A stretch of DNA of 64,000 nucleotides, from assembly GCA_025200525.1 (NCBI GenBank), contig CM045761.1, positions 75,297,551 through 75,361,550 of the forward strand. Reading direction: 5' to 3'. The stretch comes from Camellia lanceoleosa (Eukaryota > Streptophyta > Magnoliopsida > Ericales > Theaceae). Under the pieces are notes generated by a model. The model had not been told where the DNA came from and did not search any database. It saw nothing but the letters and a program-made list of their open reading frames with translations. Position numbers and translations under genes: made by a program. Position 1 is the first letter of the stretch. Each line of letters opens with the position of its first letter. Positions 56,131-64,000 of the stretch are shown in pieces.

Positions 56131-57852
56131 TTTGTTGTCAATGAGATCCTAAATCTCATGACGGAGTCTAAAGCATAGGTCGGTATCATGACCATACTGT
56201 TGGTGGAAGGCGCAATACTTGGCTGGGATGTGTGTAGAAGGAAGGGGATTAGGCAATGGGCATTGCTCTAGGGGCTTCAGATGCCCCTTTCTGATCAGGA
56301 CCCTCAAGGCCGCAAACAGAGACATTGAGTGGGTTGAAAACCCTCTGGCCCCGGGTTGAGTACTTTGCAGGTTGTGAGGTGGCTCCAGACATGCCAGTAA
56401 AGGGTGTAGCTATTTTTGGTGTGGTGGTGACCATACCAACGTCACAGTTCTTACAGCTGTATTGCTACTCATAGCGGCATTTGAACTGCGTGTAAACGCC
56501 CTCTTGGGCTACTCCTTTTCATGGTCAATCAGACCCTGTTTCATCGCATCCTCTATCTGTACCCCTATCTCCTGAAGATTAGAAAAGGTAGGTAGGGGTA
56601 AGACAATCATCTTCTGCAGCAGCTTCGGTTGCAGATTACGAACGACAATTCTTATCTGGTCTTTCTCAACTGGCCTAGTGGTCATCATGGAGACCTTGGC
56701 CCTCCACCGAGTGACGAAGTCGGAGAAGCCCTCCTTCAACTCTTGCCGAGTTACCTCAAGATCACGAGTTGTGACCTCGATTTGAGTGTTATAAGAATAT
56801 TAGACAATTAAGGCCTCGGCCATCTCTTCCGAGCTCCTTTTCACAGAATCTTCCAATTTAGCATACCAGATAGCCATAATACCCGACAAGATCCGGCCAA
56901 AGAGGGATAGCTTCTACAGTCTAGTCAGGCCCATCAGCCACAGAATATCTAAAAATAGCCTCAAATGGACCATGGGATCACCTGAGCCGTCGAAGCTGTC
57001 TATGTGAGGCATTTTAAATCTATCTGGCAATGTTACCACCAAATATGTGTAGCCATCCTCTATATCTGGGATTGAGTTGACTCCCTGAGTTCCTTTGAAA
57101 AGCTTCTCAAGCTTGCTCACTTTCAAGGCGGTAGGATCGACCTCAAACTCGAACGGTGCGTCTGTTGGGTAGGCCGGTGCTTTGGAAGTCTGAGGTGGGA
57201 CTGGCCCTGCTGGAATGTCCGTATTCTCCTGGACATTAGTAGTATCCCCGGGTATCGGAACCCTAGGTGGGGGTGGGTGCGAAGCAAAAGCTGCTGCTTG
57301 TTGTGGTTGTTGTTGCTATTGCTATTGAAGCCTAGCAATCACTTCAGCCTGCTGGGCTACAACCTCTGTTTGGCAAACGGTAACTTCCGCTTGACGAGCA
57401 GCATCCAGCTGCATGGCCTCGATAGTTTGTTGAAGTTGACGCATCATATCCTCCATACTGACTGAAGGGTGCTGCTCTGTCAGAACTGGTGTATACTCTC
57501 TTTCTGAGGTGGAAGCAGGAAATTGAGCCCAACTGCGCACAGGTGACATAGATAATGATCGCTGAATTGGCGACTGTTGAACCGGTGATCTATGCCCGAT
57601 CCTCGCCTCGTAATAGGAGTAGTGAAGCAAATACTGGTTGTCCTCCAATAAGATCCTCAGATCGGTAAATCCTCCTAACTCTGGTCCAGAGTGCTCGGAG
57701 GGTATCTGCCTCGTCAGAAACAATTGTGAAATACTACCTTGAAAAAAGAAAAATAAAGCAAAAAGGAAACAACAATCAGCAAATGCACAGCACCTCAGCT
57801 TAGATATAGACAACACACAGTTGAAATCATAAGCTGGACAATCTGTACTCAA
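56131..57852 (-). pseudogene. gag of element D
   Basis: A glutamine-rich, coiled-coil-like N-terminal part (57322-57852) with QLQQTIEAMQLDAARQ is followed by the gag core. The core has PHIDSFDGSGDPMVHLRLF near 56990, WYAKLEDSVK and the FVTRWRAKVSMM block near 56700, and ends with the knuckle CAFHQQYGHDTDLC at about 56190. At least five in-frame stops, several of them TAG in place of Gln or Trp codons, interrupt it. The true start codon is uncertain; I use the most upstream ATG in frame. Confidence 0.82.
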
Positions 57853-58443
57853 ACACTGATTTCTGCTCCCAAATTTTCTACCTCAAAACTGATATTCTCA
57901 AACTAATACCCAGACTTGCAACTGATACATACATTCCTATAGAGACACACCCTAACAGCACATATCAAGCAAGTGAGAGCCAAAACACCCCTATGGTGGG
58001 GTAGGGTTTCCTTGTCCTAGTTTCGTTAGGAACTAGGGGTTCACTATGCACGCATGCAGTTTTATACAATCCTGCATTCAGGTGAGCAACCTGTCCTAGT
58101 TTGGAAAGTCTGTAAGGTTTCCGATCTGCAACTAGGTCAATTGGTCAAAAAGGGTGCCTCAACAAGACCACCTAATATACCTCTCGCTCCTAACACCGAG
58201 AAGTGAAAGGACGATCAAACGGTACAACGGTAGTCCAGATCCAAGGTTTGTGTTCCCATTGTGGCAAAGCCCGCAACCGGTCAGCCTTATGGCATGCTTT
58301 TCCAAGCAAGCCTCCAGCAAAACGCTCAGGAATAGCAGATGGCAAACACTGTGACTTAGGTGCACCTATGCAAATGTAAATGCAAAGAAACACACAAATG
58401 TAGATAAAACAACATATCACAAGTTCGAGTCAAGTTCTCTAAA
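57853..58443 (-). other. leader of element D
   Basis: Non-coding leader between primer site and gag, matching F (14815-15110) and, inverted, B (25906-26300). The phrase GGTGGGGTAGGGTTTCC near 57995 is also in B (inverted, near 26270). Confidence 0.75.
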
Positions 58444-58461
58444 TCCCCAACGGAGTCGCCA
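58444..58461 (-). promoter_or_regulatory. primer binding site of element D
   Basis: The minus strand reads TGGCGACTCCGTTGGGGA five bases after the 5' LTR end. It is complementary to a tRNA-Arg-like 3' end, as in B. Confidence 0.87.
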
Positions 58462-58466
58462 GAAAC

Positions 58467-61400
58467 TGTGGACTCAACTTTCTTTGCGCGCCCCCCTTTC
58501 AGAGAGGCGCGAATTGGTCCTACAGTTCGGACTTCTGTCACGGTTCTGAATCTAATCTCACAAAGTGCAATGTGAGACTGATAAACACTAAAGAGTCCAA
58601 TCCGGCAAATCATTTTGGAAAATTGATTTTAAATCAAATAATGCAAAAATTGGACTGCTTTGCTAGATTACAGAGTTGCCACCTAAATATTTTGTTTTTG
58701 GGAAATTTAGAAAACCTTGACTCGTGCCAAAGGCCACGAGTCCGTTATCACCAAAGTTGCCTCGACTCGTGAACTTGGGTACGAGAGGGGAAGGTCATGT
58801 AATGAGCACCCCCGCTCGCCCGATCAAAGGATCGGCCTCTACTAAGCATGATATGTTGTTTTATAATCCTCATGTGTTCTTATCCAGTTATTAACTAACT
58901 TTACTATGTGACGTGCACATACAAGTATAGACTAAATCGCGAGAATTGGAACAAAACAACTCATGTTTGTTTTCGAAAATGGTTTGGAAGGTACCACTCT
59001 CAACTGGGCTTAAAAACATGATTTTACCACTTCGCAAAGTGGGCTTAAAACTCACATTTATCGAATTGTTCCAATTCAAGCAACCAAACCTTCAACCACA
59101 GGCATTCATGCAGTTTAGCAAGTAAGCAAATAGCCTCATGGCAAGCATGCAAAACATGCCATCACTCACACTCATGCAAGTATGCTAAAGCGTAAAACTT
59201 ACCGAGTACTCCAAGCCAAAACAAAAACCAGTTAGAAACAATGCATGATCCTAACTATACAAGATGCCTAGTGCAACACATGCAATAATGCAATTAATAG
59301 GCTCGGTTACGAATATAGTATGTGATACAATTTGATAACATGCTTTTAAACACGCATTCAAAGAAGTGTATTGAAATTGCAATACAATTTGAATGATGCG
59401 CCGAGCCTTGGTGCATGCAAGACAAATGAATGATGCACGCATGCGAGCATAAGGTATGCTAATTGAAAATGCCCCTAAACTAACCAGCGAAAGCTGTTAA
59501 GTAAAAGGGAGAAAGACGTGGGATTTGAAGACATGCACACACACACGCACAGTTATTACAACATTGCGCTCTCGCGAAGGAGGGTCCGAATGAATAAGCT
59601 AAGCTAATCTAAGCTAAGCTAACCAACTAATCTAATTAAACTAATTAGATTAATTATTATAAAACAAAATAAAGAAATAACTAAGCTAAGCTACTTAATT
59701 ATTACAACACTTAACTAATTAGCAAACTAATTAACTAAATTACAAAACCATGCTAACTAAACATGTAAAGCATTAACTACATTGCCTCAACTCTGCTTTA
59801 GAACATAGAAGATGCATGCATTCGGTTTTCGCCCCGAAAAGCCCACTGGTTTGCTCTCGAGAGGCTCTGTTTCCAGGGTTGCTCCAAGAACTTTCTGCTC
59901 CACCTTACCAATTCAATGCTGAGAAATGCACCAGTGGCCTGCTGGCCATGAGTGCTTGCTGCCGGCCAAAGAGAGGCACTGCCGGCCAAAGATGTAGCAC
60001 TGCTAGCCATCAGTGAGCCACTATCGGCCACTGGTGTGCTGAATCACCACACTGCAACAGAGCACAAACAGAGGAAAATTGAGGGTTTTCCAAGGGAATG
60101 TTTGTACTATGCCCCTCCTTATCATCTCAAAACATCAAAGGAGTGGCACTCTTGGATCCAAAACCACCAATCAAGCATTTTCAATGCATGATGGCCAAAG
60201 ATCCAAGTTGTACACTTTCAATAAATGCTAAAAAAAATAAGACTCCAGACCACTACCTTATCATGGATGATCAAAGGCAATGGAGACAAAGGAGATTGGC
60301 TCATTTCATCACTTTGAGTATGAAATGGACCAATCTTCCTTGTGGTGAATATAACGTCCGATTGAACACATGCAATGCAAACACAAGATGCTTATCTTAG
60401 TCATGTTTTACTTGATTCATTTTGTTTACACATTTTATACTACCGATTAATCCTTTAACCGATTAAGTCCAATGTGAAAGTCACCTAATTGGAGAGGAGT
60501 CAACCAAAAGATGGTTTAAGACATGAGAGAGATCATGCCTTGAACCCTCAAAAGAGGGTTAAAACCATTGAGCACAAGTTGTATCTCAAGCTTAAACACA
60601 ACCTTAAGGTTAACCAACCCTCAAAACAAATGGAAAAGTGAAGAAATGAGGGAAGTTGTAGAAATTTCAGTGCTGAAATGGCATGAAAAATGGCACTAAA
60701 CCATGCAAGCAACACATGCACAACATGTTCAAAAGCCAAAAGCATTAAACTAGTGAAGAGCACTACACTAGAGGCATGCAATATCAAGTTCAAATGACCA
60801 AACCAACTCAAAATAGAGCTAAAACATGCCAAATCAGAGGCTAAAATATGCTGAGATTGAAGCATAAAAGGCAAGAAAAACATGCTCACATGTTAGGCTA
60901 CAAACAAGGCTCAAGGCACAACTCTCAAAAGCAATGAAAGAGTGAAATAAGTGAGAGTGTGAAAGAGCTATATACACTGAAATAACATGCTAAATGATGC
61001 TACAACATGCAAGCAACACATGCACAACATGTTAGAGGCCTTAAAACATTAAGCTAGTGAAGGCATTTGAACTATAGCTATACAAAACAAGGCTCATATG
61101 ACCAAGACAGCCCAAAACAGAGCTAAATCATGCCAAATTAGAGCCTAAAACATGCTGAGATCAAGTCACAAAAAGGTACAAAAACATGCTCACATGCTAG
61201 GCTATCTACACTTGCAAACAAGACACAAGGAGGGGAGGCCACCCCCTCCTATTTTGGACCTCAAAACCAAGTTTTTACCACTGAAATTCCCCTTGGAATT
61301 CAGTGGTTAAAAGGCCAAAAAAAAAAAAGGTTGTTTTAAAAGCTTGAAAAGTAGAATAACACTTAACCAAACAAACTACAAAAAGCATGAAGCACCCCTA

Positions 61401-61720
61401 ACTCCAAACAAACCTCAAACCACCATTTTAAATCATAAAAACAGAAATTTCAGAGGTCAAAACCAGCCTCAAAATAGCATGCAAAGATGGCCAAACAAGT
61501 ATTTAAATTAAGGTAAAAATATAAGAAGTTCTACCTCTTTGAAGAGAAGATGCTATATAGGCAACAAAGGCAAGCCAAACCAAGCTAAAACCCTCTTTTA
61601 AAGCTCAAATAGGACCTCAAACAACCTCAACACAATGGTGATCAAGTTTGATCAAGGGCTCACAAGCAAAAGTGTAGAGAATTCAAGCTTTAAGACAAAA
61701 TATTTAGAGAGAGAGGATTC

Positions 61721-61753
<33 letters not shown>

Positions 61754-62178
61754 TTTTTGTCTTCAAAATTTCTAACCCTTTGCATGCAAGAGGAAGACTT
61801 CTATATATAGAAGATACAAAAACCTCTCAAAAAGATCCAACCATCCACGTGCAAGCAGATGCTCCAATCTGTGCAAACAGCTGGCACAAAATGTCAGAAA
61901 ATATCTACTGATGCACTGGAGGGGGCTCATTAATGGACGGCAGGCCAAAGTCCATGGCTGGCAATGGCCAAAAGTGGCTGGTAGTGCTCCAAAAGAAACA
62001 TCCTAAAAGCACCAAAACATGGTCAAAAAATGATATAGAACTGATGCAGGGTTTGGAAAGCTCAAACTTGTGGTGCTTTGCCTCGGAGTTCGAGCACTCG
62101 ACGAGTAATCAAACTTGTCACTGGAGGTACCTGCAAGAACATCCAAGTCTTGCGGACGGTCAAAATGGGGTGTCTACA
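58467..62178 (-). repeat. 5' LTR of element D
   Basis: The LTR is 3712 bp, from TGTAGACACCCC at 62178 to GAGTCCACA at 58467. It carries a TATATATAG box at about 61801-61809 and a GA repeat at about 61722-61751. Compared with the 3' LTR it lacks a CCGGC-word segment near 61915-61935, where GGAGGGGGCTCATTAATGG stands instead. No gene is present. Confidence 0.93.
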
Positions 62179-62183
62179 AGATG
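62179..62183. repeat. right target-site duplication of element D (AGATG)
   Basis: AGATG follows D's terminus at 62178 directly and equals 22110-22114. The two copies, about 40 kb apart, prove that D is one insertion. Confidence 0.93.
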
Positions 62184-62296
62184 ATACCAGCTCGGGTTCT
62201 AGTTCAGAAACTGGTTCGAACAGCGGTGCCGATGGAGATAGTGCCCCCGAGTCTTCCCCTCCGAGGAAGAGGATGAGGAGGGCCTATCGGGCCTGA
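62184..62296 (+). pseudogene. 3' end of E's PMD gene, beyond element D
   Basis: This is the rest of the last exon that begins at 21850. It encodes a Ser/Gly/Asp-rich acidic stretch and ends with SPPRKRMRRAYRA and a TGA at 62294-62296. The tail matches D's copy (APPRKRRKRRKRASRA) in order and position. Confidence 0.88.
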
Positions 62297-62954
62297 GGTG
62301 ACTAGCGCTAATTTTTTTGTAATTTTTTTCTCAATTCATTTTTGTTTGGTAGCATTAGCACATGTATAGCTTCAGATACATTTATTTTGCTTTTGAAACT
62401 TGTACTCCTCTTTTGTAAAGCCCATGATTGAAATAAAACTTCACAGTTTTTATAGGAAGTGTTGTCATTTTTGCATCATGAGCACCATATTTGCATCGAA
62501 TGGACATGGAATCAAATTTGCAACTGAAATCTGAACACTTGTATTGGCACGACATTCTTAATCGGGTAATGAGCCGACCAACAACCAAAATACAAAATAT
62601 AACTCAATAAACAAAGTAAAAATAACTCAAATACAAAATAAACAAACTTGCTAAAACCAAAAAGACTCAAAACAAGACCTTGAAACACTCAAAGATCAAG
62701 ACAAAACACATGCTCCCAGCACTGCCCATCACACAAGTGGATAGCAGGCTAGAAAAGAAAACTGCCGGCCATCAAGTGAAGTTGCCGGCCAGAGGGGGTG
62801 GCCTATCGGCCACCAAAGTAGCCTGCCAGCCACCAATGTGAGGAACTCCCAGATTGTTGACAACTGGCTTCCACTCACAGCATTATCTTCTATACAAGGT
62901 TCAACTTCGTGATTTCTCTTCAGAACCTCATTTCAGCTATAATTTCTTCTACAA
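62297..62954. other. interval between the two antisense genes of E
   Basis: It matches D's 47456-48145: GTAGCATTAGCACATG near 62348 and the unusual AACTCAATAAACAAAG words near 62600-62620. A cluster of GCCGGCCA-type words lies at 62760-62840, and TTATCTTCTATACAAGG near 62883 may be a weak TATA region. There is no further gene. Confidence 0.55.
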
Positions 62955-63990
62955 ATGGAGCCATTTTTTTCCAAAAAGCTCTCGGATTGGATTGCGACTT
63001 TAGACGGCACAAAAAAGGTAAATTTCTGGGGTTCCGGCATAAATGCACTTTTTTCGTTGAGTTGTACTCCATTTTATTTTTCGTTCCTTCATGATGCGGC
63101 CCGATGCTGGGACCCATTTACACACGTCTTTCACTTCGACGGACAAGAAATATGCCCGACAATTGAAAAATTTCAAGCACTAATGGAATCCCGATGCGAT
63201 GAGGAAATCGTAGGCCATGCCCAAGCTTTGGGACGGATGTGTGGGCTCACTCTGCATAAGGCTCAATCTTTGGCCCACAACGGAGAGCTAGACATACCTA
63301 GCTTGATTCATCGATTTTCCGACATTGGTGAGAAAGGTGACCTTCTCCGGCGAGGTTTTCAGCAACATGCCCTCTACTTATATATGCTTGCTCATTTGTT
63401 TCTTGCCCCTAGCTTTGGTGGGTCTAACATTCGGTTGATCGAAGTGGCCCAAGGTCTGAAAGAAGGCAAAAGTTGCATTGGCTTGGTGCTGGCCAAGATC
63501 TTGATGGGCTTAGACGTCTTTCATCAGTGAGAGACTACCAAATTCGCGGGGAGTCCATTATTTCTTCAGGTATTGTTTCCCACCCTTTCTCATATGTGTT
63601 TCTCACATCACTCGGCACTCATGCTCTATTTTTCTCTCAAAGCCCTTTTCTCACTTTTCTCTCAACATACATCTCCCTATTCTTTAATCTCTCTTTTCTT
63701 TCATCCCTTTCCAGGTGTGGTTTATGGATAAGCTGAAGGTAGTGGACTCTTGCCCTGAGTACTTAACCCGAGGTTATTTCTTCTGCCACCGACTAGTGGA
63801 TTTCCTGAATGAGAGATAGTGGTGCAACTGGATGTGTAACAGGTCTGCTGCTGACATAGCTTGGTGTTGCATCTGGCTTAATCTGACTGAGATGAGTTAT
63901 AGCATGGCTGGGTAACCTGGCATATAGTTGATTAGCCTCACGCACTGTGTGTTCTACTTTCCTTTCCAGTTCAAACGTCAGTTCAGGCAT
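62955..63990 (+). pseudogene. DUF7745-like gene of element E, antisense and probably cut by the window edge
   Basis: Exon 1 (62955-63569) starts MEPFFSKKLSDW and has ARCWDPFTHVFHF, EICPTIEKFQALMES and IRLIEVAQGLKEGK, close to D's copy. A TGA near 63528 replaces an Arg codon (CGT in D's copy). The 145-bp intron has GT/AG borders. Exon 2 from 63715 starts VWFMDKLKVV and reaches SLTHCVFYFPFQFK, with TAG and TAA stops on the way. The frame and the expected C-terminal part continue to the window edge. Its position next to the PMD gene and opposite to E's reading direction equals that in D. Confidence 0.78.
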
Positions 63991-64000
63991 GATTAAACCC

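Larger units (their letters stand above)
22115..62178 (-). mobile_element. element D: near full-length Tat/Ogre-like retrotransposon carrying antisense genes, with B nested inside
   Basis: Read on the minus strand from 62178: 5' LTR (58467-62178), tRNA-Arg-like primer site (58444-58461), leader, gag with zinc knuckle, protease, linker, reverse transcriptase, RNase H, second RNase H, integrase (ending 50084), an antisense DUF7745-like gene (48146-49431), an antisense PMD gene (44573-47455), a 21-unit tandem array (42484-43470), a polypurine tract (41921-41936) and a 3' LTR (41920-38199 plus 22158-22115). The second RNase H is the hallmark of the Tat clade. The perfect AGATG duplication shows insertion into E's PMD gene. 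Element B occupies 22159-38198. D's own sequence is about 24 kb. Stops and frameshifts make it inactive today. Confidence 0.93.

Overview
The window looks like repeat-rich nuclear DNA of a flowering plant. It carries Ty3/gypsy elements of the Tat/Ogre type (a second RNase H domain, tRNA-Arg-like primer sites), a Cassandra TRIM with 5S rRNA-derived LTRs, a CACTA-type element with ATT target duplications, a Mutator-like MITE, and plant-specific PMD and DUF7745-like genes. I could not identify the species. I found no convincing intact host gene. Essentially everything recognisable is mobile-element sequence, and every element-borne gene is broken.

Region 1 (1-14.8 kb) is a patchwork of small or decayed elements. 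A minus-strand gag-protease remnant (2435-4463) has a primer site and LTR end at 4481-4499, and a 25-unit array of 50/51-bp repeats (1077-2330) lies on its 3' side. Next come a foldback hairpin (5735-6105), a MITE (6244-6604), a long LTR-like block (6691-10103), a CACTA element (10359-11052), a Mutator-like MITE (11620-11935), a complete Cassandra TRIM (12315-12930) and a copia-like LTR (13955-14800).

Region 2 (14.8-64 kb) is a three-level nest of related Tat/Ogre-like retrotransposons. The outermost, E (minus strand), has its 3' LTR at 15136-17682 and runs off the right edge of the window. That LTR also borders a second, truncated internal region, F (14815-15135). Element D (minus strand, about 24 kb of its own sequence, 22115-62178) sits in the last exon of E's antisense PMD gene, flanked by the 5-bp duplication AGATG. 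Element B (plus strand, 22159-38198) sits inside D's 3' LTR, 44 bp from the LTR end, flanked by GTGTG. By-eye LTR divergence agrees with this order: B is younger than D.

D is close to full length: gag with a zinc knuckle, protease, reverse transcriptase with YVDD, RNase H, a second RNase H and integrase, all interrupted by stops and frameshifts. B has lost nearly all of pol. The most striking common property is that D, E and B all carry, between the pol position and the 3' LTR and on the strand opposite to gag-pol, a multi-exon plant-mobile-domain (PMD) gene. D and E also carry a two-exon DUF7745-like gene, and B keeps a scrap of it. The PMD genes have TATA-like promoters, conserved introns and an acidic tail ending in a basic, nuclear-localisation-like cluster. 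Between the PMD gene and the 3' LTR, each element has its own, apparently unrelated tandem array.
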